Source: Frigidibacter sp037095735 (GTDB taxonomy: Bacteria; Pseudomonadota; Alphaproteobacteria; Rhodobacterales; Rhodobacteraceae). From it: a stretch of 64,000 nucleotides of DNA. Below are positions 26,803 to 34,572 of this stretch, piece after piece. The position numbers and the translations under genes are program-made. The notes under the pieces are model-generated. The model saw only the letters and a program-made list of their open reading frames with translations, made no database searches and had not been told where the DNA came from. The stretch spans positions 16,160 through 80,159 of the forward strand of contig NZ_JBAWKD010000014.1 in the NCBI RefSeq assembly GCF_037095735.1. The letters run 5' to 3'. Every line of letters starts with the position of its first letter. Position 1 is the first letter of the stretch.

Positions 26803-27765
26803 ATGCTGACGAAGGTTAAGCTTGCCGCGCTGATGGATTTGCTGGAGCGGCAGGCACGCGGCGGCGATGTCGCGGGCGCCCTTGCGCAGCTTGACGCGGC
26901 GGCAGCTGCCGGGCTTGCGCCCGACCTCGGGCCGATGACGGCGCTGGGCCAGCCCCGCAAACTGGTGGCGGCGCGACTGCGGCTGGCGCGGGCGGCGGGC
27001 GACGCGGTGGGGCGGGCGGGGCTGCAGGCGCTGGCGGTGCCGCCGGTCGCGCTGCTGGCGCCGCTGTTCGCGCCCGGGCCGGCCGAGCGGGCGGCGCGGC
27101 GGGCGGCGGCGGACCAGCCGGTGCCGCGGCGGCTGCATCAGATCTGGCTTGGCGGGCCGCCGCCCGCGGCCTGCGCGGCCTGGGCCGCGATGGCGGCGCG
27201 GCATGGCTGGGAGTACCGGCTGTGGGACGCGCCGGCGCTGGCGGCCGAGGGGGTCGATCGCGATCCGGTCTATGCGGCGATGCTGGCGGCGGGCGACCTG
27301 CCGGGGGCGGTCGATGTGGCGCGTTATCACCTGCTGGCGCGGCAGGGCGGGGTCTATCTGGATTGCGACTGGTATCCGGCGCGGGCGGACCTGCCGCCCG
27401 AGGCCGCGCTGCCGATGACCGGCCTGTCGGCATTGGCCGAACCCACGCCGCGGCTGACCCACACCGGGGGCCTGCTGCTGAGCAACGCGCTGATCGCGGC
27501 GCCGCCGGGCCATCCGGCGCTGGGCGCGCTGATCGCGGCGCTGCCGGCGGTGGCGGCCTGCCTGCCCGGGGCGCCGGCGTGGTGGGCGACGGGCCCGCTG
27601 GTCTTCACGCTGGCGGCGCGCGGCGGACCGGTGGGGCTGCTGGCGCATGGAACCGTGGCCGCCGAACTGCCGCGCGCCACGCCGCCCGAGGAGGTCGAGG
27701 CGCTGGCGGCGCGGCTGCGCGCCGAGGATGCGCCCGGTCTGCTGATCGCCTGGAAGGGCTGGTAG
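26803..27765 (+). CDS. GT32-like capsular/EPS glycosyltransferase
   Basis: A 320-residue protein. The segment VPRRLHQIWLGGPPP (about residues 107-121) and WEYRLWDAP match the glycosyltransferase sugar-binding DXD (GT32, Och1-like) family. ARYHLLARQGGVYLDCDW supplies the family helix and the DXD motif (DCD, about residue 188) that binds metal and the nucleotide-sugar. The C-terminal WWATGPLVFTLA is also typical. The N-terminal 105 residues are alanine-rich and unassigned. It is divergent from the ATPase gene and its stop lies one base from the convergent phosphatase stop. Confidence 0.85.
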   Translation: MLTKVKLAALMDLLERQARGGDVAGALAQLDAAAAAGLAPDLGPMTALGQPRKLVAARLRLARAAGDAVGRAGLQALAVPPVALLAPLFAPGPAERAARRAAADQPVPRRLHQIWLGGPPPAACAAWAAMAARHGWEYRLWDAPALAAEGVDRDPVYAAMLAAGDLPGAVDVARYHLLARQGGVYLDCDWYPARADLPPEAALPMTGLSALAEPTPRLTHTGGLLLSNALIAAPPGHPALGALIAALPAVAACLPGAPAWWATGPLVFTLAARGGPVGLLAHGTVAAELPRATPPEEVEALAARLRAEDAPGLLIAWKGW

Positions 27766-27766
27766 C

Positions 27767-28441
27767 TCAGATCCCCTCGAGCGCGTGCCGGGTGATCGCG
27801 CCGCCGGGCCCCAGCGCGAAGATCACGTTCTGGGGCGCGTCGAGCAGCAGCGCCTCGTCCAGCGGCTGGCCGGCGTGCAGGCCGCGCAGCAGCCGGCCGG
27901 TCACGGCATGGCTGACCATGACCGTGTCGGCCTGCCGCGCCCGCGCCTCGTCCAGCACCGCCGTCAGCCGTGCGGTGACCGCCGGCAGGCTTTCCCCGCC
28001 CGGGGCGTGGAACATCCACTGCTTCTTCGGCCGTCCGCGCCGCGCGTCTGGCCAGCCGGCGGCGATCTCGGCCCGGGTCAGCCCGTCCCAGCGGCCGAGG
28101 CTGACCTCGGCCAGCCGCGGCTCTGGCGTGAAGGCGACCGGTGATCCGGCGGGCGATCCGGCGGACGATCCGGCGGGCGGGGGCAGGGCGCGGGCCAGCC
28201 GTTCGGCGGTCGCACGCGCGCGGCCAAGGGGGCTTGTCAGCAGCACGGGGTCCGGGTGGGGCTCCGGGTCGGGGTTTGGGCCGGGGCGCGCGGCCAGAAG
28301 CTGCGCCAGCAGCCGGCCCAGCGCGATCCCCTGCCGCGCCCCGAGGTCGGTGAGCGGCGAGTCGCTGTGCCCCTGGAAGCGGTGGGCGAGGTTGAATTCG
28401 GTCTGCCCGTGACGCAGCAGGTAGATCATGGGCTTGACCAT
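27767..28441 (-). CDS. Histidine phosphatase family protein
   Basis: Cytoplasmic phosphatase of the phosphoglycerate-mutase-like (2H) superfamily, 224 residues. The catalytic RHG motif is in YLLRHGQTEFN (about residues 7-17), the second-half glutamate in LAEVSLGRWDGL, and the second catalytic histidine in VMVSHAVTGRLL. Two low-complexity stretches break the fold: a proline/aspartate run and a Ser-Ala-Gly-Pro run encoded by 12-base DNA repeats. It may start at ATG 28441 or 28429. Target unknown; the alpha-ribazole or sugar-phosphate phosphatase clans are possible. Confidence 0.88.
   Translation of the reverse strand: MVKPMIYLLRHGQTEFNLAHRFQGHSDSPLTDLGARQGIALGRLLAQLLAARPGPNPDPEPHPDPVLLTSPLGRARATAERLARALPPPAGSSAGSPAGSPVAFTPEPRLAEVSLGRWDGLTRAEIAAGWPDARRGRPKKQWMFHAPGGESLPAVTARLTAVLDEARARQADTVMVSHAVTGRLLRGLHAGQPLDEALLLDAPQNVIFALGPGGAITRHALEGI
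28143..28178. repeat. Three 12-base tandem repeats inside the phosphatase gene
   Basis: Three consecutive copies of GATCCGGCGGGC (the middle one ends GGAC). On the coding strand they encode a repeating Ala-Gly-Ser-Pro-like linker. Being a multiple of three, expansion or contraction keeps the frame. Confidence 0.8.
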
Positions 28442-28516
28442 CCGCGCGCCCGCGGCGCATGACCCGCGCCGACGCCGGTCGGTCGGCGGGCAGGGCCACG
28501 GGGAGCGGTGCGCAGA

Positions 28517-29362
28517 ATGTATGTCATCTCGCTCAGTTCGATCCCGTCGCGTTTTGCCGACCTGCCCCGGGTGCTCGAGGCGCTTCTCGCGCAGCGCCGC
28601 CGCCCGGCCGAGGTGCGGCTTTACATCCCGCGGCGCTACCGGCGGTTCCCCGACTATGACGGTGCCTTGCCAGATGTGCCGCGCGGTGTCGAGATTTGCC
28701 GGGTGGACGAGGATCTCGGGCCGGCGACCAAGGTGCTGTTCGCGGCGCAGGCGCTCAGGGGCGAGGATGTCGACCTGCTGTATTGCGACGACGACCGGCT
28801 CTACACCCCGATCTGGGCCGAGACGCTGCTGGCGGCGCGGCCCGCGCATCCGCGCGCGGCGCTGTGCCTGCAGGGGTTCCACCTGCGCCACATCGGCCTG
28901 CCCGAAGTGACCGAGCCCGCGCCGCGGATGCGTCGTGGCCGCGGCAAGCGCGACCCGGTCTACCGGCTGCACCGCGCCTGGCAGGCGCTGCGCTGGGGCG
29001 GGTCCGCGCGGGTGCCGCCCTTCGTGCGGGCCCGGCCGCGCAGCTTCGCGCGCTCGGGCCATGTCGACATCGCCGAGGGGCTGTCGGGCGTGGCGATCCG
29101 TCCCGACTTCCTCGACGATGCGGCGATGGAGATCCCGCCGGTGCTCTGGGCGGTGGACGATGTCTGGCTGTCGGGGCAGATGATGCGCCGGGGCGTGCCG
29201 GTCTGGCTGCACGCGACCCGGGCGCGGCTGTTCGTCGACCTGCCCAGCCAGCGCGATGCGATGGCGTTGCACCGGCAGGTGATCGACGGCGAGGACCGCA
29301 GCGGCGCGAACCGGGCCGCGGTGGCGGCGCTGCAGGAGCGTTACGGGATCTGGCGCGGCTGA
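28517..29362 (+). CDS. Putative GT-A fold glycosyltransferase
   Basis: A 281-residue protein beginning MYVISLSSIPSRF, the first strand of a GT-A fold. VDLLYCDDDRLYTPIW (about residues 91-106) carries the DDD motif for metal and nucleotide-sugar binding. WAVDDVWLSGQMM (about 213-225) resembles the ED/DDxW acceptor region of GT2 enzymes. A GTG at 28508 in the same frame is an alternative start. Likely a sugar transferase of the surrounding glycan set; family assignment is tentative. Confidence 0.7.
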   Translation: MYVISLSSIPSRFADLPRVLEALLAQRRRPAEVRLYIPRRYRRFPDYDGALPDVPRGVEICRVDEDLGPATKVLFAAQALRGEDVDLLYCDDDRLYTPIWAETLLAARPAHPRAALCLQGFHLRHIGLPEVTEPAPRMRRGRGKRDPVYRLHRAWQALRWGGSARVPPFVRARPRSFARSGHVDIAEGLSGVAIRPDFLDDAAMEIPPVLWAVDDVWLSGQMMRRGVPVWLHATRARLFVDLPSQRDAMALHRQVIDGEDRSGANRAAVAALQERYGIWRG

Positions 29363-29387
29363 CGCCCGGGCGTGGGTGTGGGCGCGC

Positions 29388-30314
29388 TCAGTAGCCCAGC
29401 ACCGGATCGACCAGCCCGACCATCGGCGCGCCGGCGGCCAGCCGAGCGATGTTGGCCAGGATCGCCTCGGCCGCGCTGCGGTTCTGCGACATCGTGGCGA
29501 TATGCGGGGTGAGGATCACCCGCGGATGCGACCAGAGCGGATCGCCCGCGGGCAGGGGCTCGACCGCGGTCACGTCGACATGGGCCGCGCTTAGATGGCC
29601 GCTGTCCAGCGCCGCCAGCAGCGCCGCGGCGTCGAGCTGCGGGCCGCGTCCGACATGCACCAGCGAGGCGCCCTGCGGCATGGCCGCGAACAGCCGCGCG
29701 TCGAGCAGGCCGCGGGTCTCGTCGGTCAGGGGCAGCAGGCAGACGAGGATGTCGCTGCGCGCGGCGCAGTCCGCCAGCTCGTCGGGGCCCGCGTAGCAGC
29801 GCACGCCGTCGATCCGGCGGCGCGTGCGCGACCAGCAGGCCAGATCGAAGCCGAAAGGCGCCAGCCGCTCGAGACAGGCGGTGGCCAGCACCCCCGCGCC
29901 GAGGATGCCCACCCGGCGCTGCGGGGCGGTGGTCACCTGGTGCTTCACCCAGGCCTGCCGGCGCTGCTGGTCGAGATAGAGCGGCAGCCCGCGGTGCAGC
30001 ATCAGCACCGACATGGTGACGAATTCGCCCATGCAGGCGGCGATGCCCGGCTCGACCATCCGCACCACCGGCAGGCCCGGGCGCAGCCGCGCGTGGTCGA
30101 CCTGATCCGCCCCGGCGCCGATCAGGAAGATCGCCTGCAGGTTGGGGTAGCGCGCGGCATGGTCTGCCAGATCGCTCCAGCCCAGCAGGAAGCGGACCGC
30201 CGCCGGGTCGGTGACCTCGTCCGCGCCCAGCAGCGGGATCTCGGGGGCGAGCTCTGCGAAGAGCGCGCGGTAGTCGGCCTTCCGGCTTTCGATGGCGGTG
30301 TAGACGATGGTCAT
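29388..30314 (-). CDS. GhrA-like D-2-hydroxyacid dehydrogenase
   Basis: NAD(P)-dependent reductase of the glyoxylate/hydroxypyruvate reductase A family, 308 residues. It has the nucleotide-binding loop VGILGAGVLATACLERL (about residues 135-151), catalytic-region LVHVGRGPQLD (Arg), DVTAVEPLPAGDPLW (Glu) and LTPHIA (His). It would reduce glyoxylate, hydroxypyruvate or a related 2-oxo acid. It is the last gene of the eight-gene operon starting at 38776 and could remove a 2-oxo acid formed by the oxidase or dehydratase encoded upstream. Confidence 0.9.
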   Translation of the reverse strand: MTIVYTAIESRKADYRALFAELAPEIPLLGADEVTDPAAVRFLLGWSDLADHAARYPNLQAIFLIGAGADQVDHARLRPGLPVVRMVEPGIAACMGEFVTMSVLMLHRGLPLYLDQQRRQAWVKHQVTTAPQRRVGILGAGVLATACLERLAPFGFDLACWSRTRRRIDGVRCYAGPDELADCAARSDILVCLLPLTDETRGLLDARLFAAMPQGASLVHVGRGPQLDAAALLAALDSGHLSAAHVDVTAVEPLPAGDPLWSHPRVILTPHIATMSQNRSAAEAILANIARLAAGAPMVGLVDPVLGY

Positions 30315-30327
30315 CGGTCGGGGCTCC

Positions 30328-31479
30328 TCAGGCGCAGCTTGCCCAGAGCCAGGGGGCGACGGCTTCCCGGTCGACCTCGACGCCCAGGCCGGGGCCCTGC
30401 GGGATGTCGAGCCAGCCGTCGCGCACCCGCGGCTCGGCCGGGTCGCGGGTGACGTCTACCCAGCCAGCGTGGTGGCGGAAATAGGGATAGAGCTCCTGGA
30501 TGCAGAAGTTCGGGCAGACCGCCGCGACCTGCAGGGCGACGTTGGTGATCAGGTCGCTGCCGCAGACATGGGGGGCGACGCGCATGCCCCAGGTTTCGGC
30601 CATGGCCGCGATCCGGCGCGTCTCGAGGATGCCGCCGGTGTTGCCGGGATCGGGCTGCACGATGTCGACGGCGCGGGCCTCGATCAGCGGGCGGGTGCCG
30701 GCGCGTGTGTAGTGCCGTTCGCCGGCGGCGATCGGGACCGGGCTGCGGCGGGCGACCTCGGCCATCGCGGCCGCGTCCGAAGGGTCGGTCGGCTCTTCGA
30801 TGAAATAGATGTCGAAGGGGGCGAACCGGTCGCACAGGCGGATGGCCTCGGCCGGGGTCACCCCGCCCGAGAGGTCGAGCATCAGATCGACCTCGGGCCC
30901 GATCGCGTCGCGCACGGCGCGCACCCGCGCCACGGCCAGATCGATGCGGTCGCGGTCCAGCTGGCGGCGGGTGACGTGGCGCATGTTGACGCCGACCATC
31001 TGCCCCAGCGGGTAGAACTTCAGCGCGGTATAGCCGTCGCGCATCGGGCGTTCGGTGGCGCGGGCGAACTCGTCCGGTGTCTGCGCGGCCTCGTACCAGC
31101 CGTTCGCATAGCAGCGCACCCGGTCGTGGACCGCGCCGCCCAGCAGCGCATGCACCGGCGCCCCCAGCGCCTTGCCCTTGATGTCCCAAAGCGCCTGTTC
31201 CAGCGCGCTTATCGCGGCGAAGACGATGGTGCCGCCGTTCTTGGTCCAGAAGGAATGGTCCTGCAGGTCGGACAGGATCAGCTCGATCCGGCCCGGATCG
31301 CGGCCGATCAGGTCGGGGGCGAAGTCCTTCAGCATCCCCGCCGCGGCATTGGCCCCACGGCCATAGGCGACGCCGGCCTCGCCCCAGCCCGACAGGCCCT
31401 CGTCGGTCTTCACCTCGCACAGCACGGGTTTCAGCTTGCCGCTGCGGCCCAGATAGATGTCGATGCCCGTGATCTTCAC
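30328..31479 (-). CDS. Mandelate racemase/enolase-superfamily acid-sugar dehydratase
   Basis: Enolase-superfamily enzyme of 383 residues with the alpha/beta-barrel residues visible. ALKFYPL holds the first lysine (about residue 151). The metal ligands lie in LMLDLSGG (Asp), YFIEEPTD (Glu) and AAGERH (Glu), and a histidine is in RVAPHVCGS. The pattern is that of D-galactonate/acid-sugar dehydratases rather than muconate cycloisomerases. It would eliminate water from a 2-hydroxy acid to give a 2-keto-3-deoxy acid. It follows the DeoR gene by 22 bases. Confidence 0.88.
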   Translation of the reverse strand: MKITGIDIYLGRSGKLKPVLCEVKTDEGLSGWGEAGVAYGRGANAAAGMLKDFAPDLIGRDPGRIELILSDLQDHSFWTKNGGTIVFAAISALEQALWDIKGKALGAPVHALLGGAVHDRVRCYANGWYEAAQTPDEFARATERPMRDGYTALKFYPLGQMVGVNMRHVTRRQLDRDRIDLAVARVRAVRDAIGPEVDLMLDLSGGVTPAEAIRLCDRFAPFDIYFIEEPTDPSDAAAMAEVARRSPVPIAAGERHYTRAGTRPLIEARAVDIVQPDPGNTGGILETRRIAAMAETWGMRVAPHVCGSDLITNVALQVAAVCPNFCIQELYPYFRHHAGWVDVTRDPAEPRVRDGWLDIPQGPGLGVEVDREAVAPWLWASCA

Positions 31480-31501
31480 TTCGCAATCCCTGTCGGGCGG
31501 A

Positions 31502-32356
31502 TCAGTCGGCGGCGCTGCCGACGCTGACCCGCGTGATGGCGATCCCCAGATCGCCGTAGCTTCGGGCCTCGGACTCGGCCAGGCCCTCGTCGGTGATGAT
31601 CTCGTCCAGCGTCTCGAGCCCGCAGACCCGGTGCAGCGCCCGGGCGTCGAAGCGGCTCGAGTCGATCAGCAGCGTGCTGGCCCGCGCCGAGGCCATCATC
31701 GCGAGCTTCAGCTGAACGAGGTCGAGATAGGTGTCCGACAGGCATTCCTGGTCGATCGCCTGGACCGAGAAGAACAGCCGGTCGCAGCGCAACTCCTTGA
31801 GGAAGGACAGCCCCGGCTCGCCCAGCAGGGCGTTGGCGCGGGGCCGGCAGGTGCCGCCGGGCACGATCAGCCGCAGATGCGAGGTGCGCGACAGCGTCGA
31901 GGCGATGTGGACATCGTTGGTGACGATGGTCAGCGGCAGGGTCATGCCGGCGATCACCTGCGCGAATTCGTAGAGCATCGAGCCGGTGTCGAGCAGGATG
32001 CTCTGCCCCGGTTCCAGCCGCCGCGCGGCCTCGAGCGCGATGGCGCGCTTTTCCTCGACGGCGGTCTTCTGCGCCTCGACCACGGTGGGTTCCCAGGTGG
32101 TCATCCGCCGGACCGAAACCGCGCCGCCATGCGTGCGCCGCACCAGCCCCTGCGCGGCCAGCGTGTCGAGATCGCGCCGGATCGTCGAGACCGAGGTGTT
32201 GAGCATCCGCGCGAGATCCTGGTTCGAGCCGCTCTGGTTGTCGCGGAACCAGTGCACGAGGCGCTGCTGGCGCTCGGCGGGGATCAGGTCCTCTGTCGTC
32301 GCCGGGTCGGTCGCGGCGAAGTCTGTGGTCATAGGCTCGTCGTCCTCGTGGGTCAC
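31502..32356 (-). CDS. DeoR-family transcriptional regulator
   Basis: A 284-residue regulator. The N-terminal winged helix reads NQDLARMLNTSVSTIRRDLDTLAAQG (about residues 46-71; key part TSVSTIRRDL), and THGGAVSV is the family hinge. The sugar-phosphate-isomerase-like effector domain follows (DTGSMLYEFAQVI, TNDVHIASTL). It is embedded mid-operon between the Rid and dehydratase genes and probably controls the operon. The effector is unknown; DeoR proteins usually sense phosphorylated sugars. Confidence 0.9.
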   Translation of the reverse strand: MTHEDDEPMTTDFAATDPATTEDLIPAERQQRLVHWFRDNQSGSNQDLARMLNTSVSTIRRDLDTLAAQGLVRRTHGGAVSVRRMTTWEPTVVEAQKTAVEEKRAIALEAARRLEPGQSILLDTGSMLYEFAQVIAGMTLPLTIVTNDVHIASTLSRTSHLRLIVPGGTCRPRANALLGEPGLSFLKELRCDRLFFSVQAIDQECLSDTYLDLVQLKLAMMASARASTLLIDSSRFDARALHRVCGLETLDEIITDEGLAESEARSYGDLGIAITRVSVGSAAD

Positions 32357-32445
32357 TGCACTGTTCCATCGCCTGGGGTCATCCTGCGCCGACCCTATCG
32401 CAGAAGCCGCCCGGACGGGGAAACCCGTTCGGGCGGGTGCCGGGC

Positions 32446-32874
32446 TCAGGCGCCCAGGCTGATGCGCAGGTACTCGGTCTCGGTCTCGCCGGCGCCGCGA
32501 TAGGCGGTCACCTCGATCTCGACGAGGTAGTCGGGGGCGGCCAGCGGGCAGGCGGTGATGGTGTTCACCGGGTCGATGCCTTTGAACTTCTCGGCCACGA
32601 CGCCCATCACGGCCTCCTTGTGCTCGAGATAGGGGATCGAGATCCGCTGGCGGACCACGTCCTTCAGGCTTGCGCCGACGGCGGCGAGGGCGCCCTCGAC
32701 ATTGGCGAACAGCTGCTGGGTCTGCTCGACCGGGTCGGTCGACATGTAGCGGGTCTTGTAGTTGCGCCCGGCGGTGTTCGCCACGAGGATCCAGTCGCCG
32801 ATGACGACGGCGCGGGAATAGCTCAGCTTCTCTTCATAGAGGCTGCCGGACTTGAGCTTGGTGATCTTGGTCAT
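32446..32874 (-). CDS. Rid-family protein lacking the RidA arginine
   Basis: A 142-residue YjgF/Rid-family protein (VIGDWILVANTAGRNY near residue 25, LVEIEVTAYRG near the C-terminus). Where archetypal RidA has the substrate-binding arginine (position 105 in E. coli numbering), this protein reads NTITACPLAAPDYL, with no arginine. It therefore belongs with Rid subgroups of undefined chemistry rather than with true enamine deaminases. It lies 36 bases after HyuB, so its job is likely tied to the hydantoinase/oxidase pathway. Confidence 0.88.
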   Translation of the reverse strand: MTKITKLKSGSLYEEKLSYSRAVVIGDWILVANTAGRNYKTRYMSTDPVEQTQQLFANVEGALAAVGASLKDVVRQRISIPYLEHKEAVMGVVAEKFKGIDPVNTITACPLAAPDYLVEIEVTAYRGAGETETEYLRISLGA

Positions 32875-32910
32875 GGATCGTCCCTGTCGGTTCGGTGTGG
32901 GGAGGGGCGC

Positions 32911-34572
32911 TCAGGCGCCGATCCCGTAGGCTTCGCGTGCGAAGGCCGCCGAGATGCGGCCCTCGGTGAGATCGCGCTGCACGTCGGCGGCGCTGCGGCC
33001 CGAGGGGGCGCCGTAGCCGCCGCCGCCGGGGGTGACGACCTCGACGAGGTCGCCCTTGCGAAGCGGGGTCGAGCGCGCGTCGAGCACCACCCCGTTCAGC
33101 CTGATGATCGAGCGGGTGGCGCTGCCGCCGCCCTCGAGCCCCCAGGGGTCCGAGCCGGTGCGCGAGGCCTCGACGCCCACGAGGCAGTCGGCCTCGGCGC
33201 GGTAGAGCCGGCGCAGGCCCATTCCGCCGCGGAAGGTGCCGGCGCCGGCCGAGTCGTTGACCAGCTCGTAGCGCAGCAGCGTCAGCGGATATTCCAGCTC
33301 GAGCGCCTCGACCGGCAGGTTCGAGGTGTTGGTGAGGTGGACATGGATGCCGCTGAGCCCGTCCGCGCCCGGGCGCGCGCCGCCGCCGCCGCCGATCGTC
33401 TCGAGATAGACCCAGGGGCTGCCGTCGCCGAGCGTGCCGCTGAAGATCGCCGCGGCACACGAGCCGTTGCCGGCGGCCATCACCCGGCCGGGCAGCGCCT
33501 TGGCGAGCGCTCCCATGATGATGTCGCAGACCCGCTGGCAGGCCGAGAGCCGCGAATTCACCGCCGCCGGGGCCTTGCAGTTCAAGAGCGAGCCATGCGG
33601 CGCGGTCACGGTCAGCGGCCGCGCGAGGCCCGCGTTCGGCAGCACGGTCGGATCGACCACCGCCTTCACCGCGTAGTAGCAGGCGGCGAGAAGCCCTGTG
33701 TAGATCACGTTCAGGGCGTTGCGCATCTGCGGCGGCGCGTCGAAGTCCAGCGCCATCTCGTCGCCCTTGACGGTGATGGTGACGCCGAGGTCGCAACCTT
33801 CCATGAACTGCACCGACTCGAAGCGGTCGGTGAAGCTGTAGACGCCGTCCGGGATCGCGGCGATGCCGGCGCGCATCTTGCGCTCGGCATAGTCCAGCAG
33901 CGCCTCGCCGGCGAGCAGCACCTTTTCGGTGCCGTATTTCGCGCAGAGCGCCTTCATCCGCTGCACGCCCAGCCGGTTCGCGGACATCTGCGCGCGCAGG
34001 TCCGACAGGCGCTCGTGCGGGACCTGGCAGTTCAGCAGGATCAGTTCCTGGATCTGATCCTGCAGCACGCCCTCGCGGTAGAGATGCACCGGTGGGATCC
34101 GCAGGCCTTCTTGGAAGATATGCGCATGGCCGCGGTCGGCGAAGTCCGAGTGGTGGGCGGTGTTGATCGCCCAGGCGACGATGCGGCCGTCGGCGAAGAC
34201 CGGTTCGGTCAGCACGATGTCGGGCAGGTGGGTGCCGCCGCCCTCGTAGGCGTCGTTGCCGATGAAGACGTCGCCCTCGCGGATCGTCTCGATCGGGTAG
34301 CGCTGCAGGATCCGCGGGATCGCCCCGATGAACGAGCCGAGGTGCATCGGGATGTGCTCGGCCTGGCAGAGGGTGTTGCCGTCGCGGTCGAAGATCGCGG
34401 TCGAGCAGTCGCGGCGTTCCTTGATGTTGGTGGAATAGCTCGCGCGCACCAGCGCCTCGCCCATCTCCTCGGTGATCGAGGAAAGGGCCGAGCCGATCAC
34501 CTCGACGGTGATCGGGTCGACGGCGCCGACCGGGGTGGCATCGGCGGTGGTGGTGGTCCGGGCATGGGTCAT
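32911..34572 (-). CDS. hyuB: Hydantoinase B/oxoprolinase-family subunit
   Basis: The HyuB half of an ATP-dependent hydantoinase/oxoprolinase/acetophenone-carboxylase-type enzyme, 553 residues. Diagnostic stretches are PITVEVIGSALSSITEEMGE (residues about 20-39), RRDCSTAIFD, HLGSFIGAIP, GDVFIGNDAYEGGGTHLPD (core GNDAYEGGTH-like) and HHSDFADRG. Its ATG overlaps the hyuA stop by 4 bases, which fits stoichiometric complex formation. The reaction is ATP-driven opening of a cyclic amide or ligation to an activated carboxylate; the ring substrate is unknown. Confidence 0.93.
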   Translation of the reverse strand: MTHARTTTTADATPVGAVDPITVEVIGSALSSITEEMGEALVRASYSTNIKERRDCSTAIFDRDGNTLCQAEHIPMHLGSFIGAIPRILQRYPIETIREGDVFIGNDAYEGGGTHLPDIVLTEPVFADGRIVAWAINTAHHSDFADRGHAHIFQEGLRIPPVHLYREGVLQDQIQELILLNCQVPHERLSDLRAQMSANRLGVQRMKALCAKYGTEKVLLAGEALLDYAERKMRAGIAAIPDGVYSFTDRFESVQFMEGCDLGVTITVKGDEMALDFDAPPQMRNALNVIYTGLLAACYYAVKAVVDPTVLPNAGLARPLTVTAPHGSLLNCKAPAAVNSRLSACQRVCDIIMGALAKALPGRVMAAGNGSCAAAIFSGTLGDGSPWVYLETIGGGGGARPGADGLSGIHVHLTNTSNLPVEALELEYPLTLLRYELVNDSAGAGTFRGGMGLRRLYRAEADCLVGVEASRTGSDPWGLEGGGSATRSIIRLNGVVLDARSTPLRKGDLVEVVTPGGGGYGAPSGRSAADVQRDLTEGRISAAFAREAYGIGA

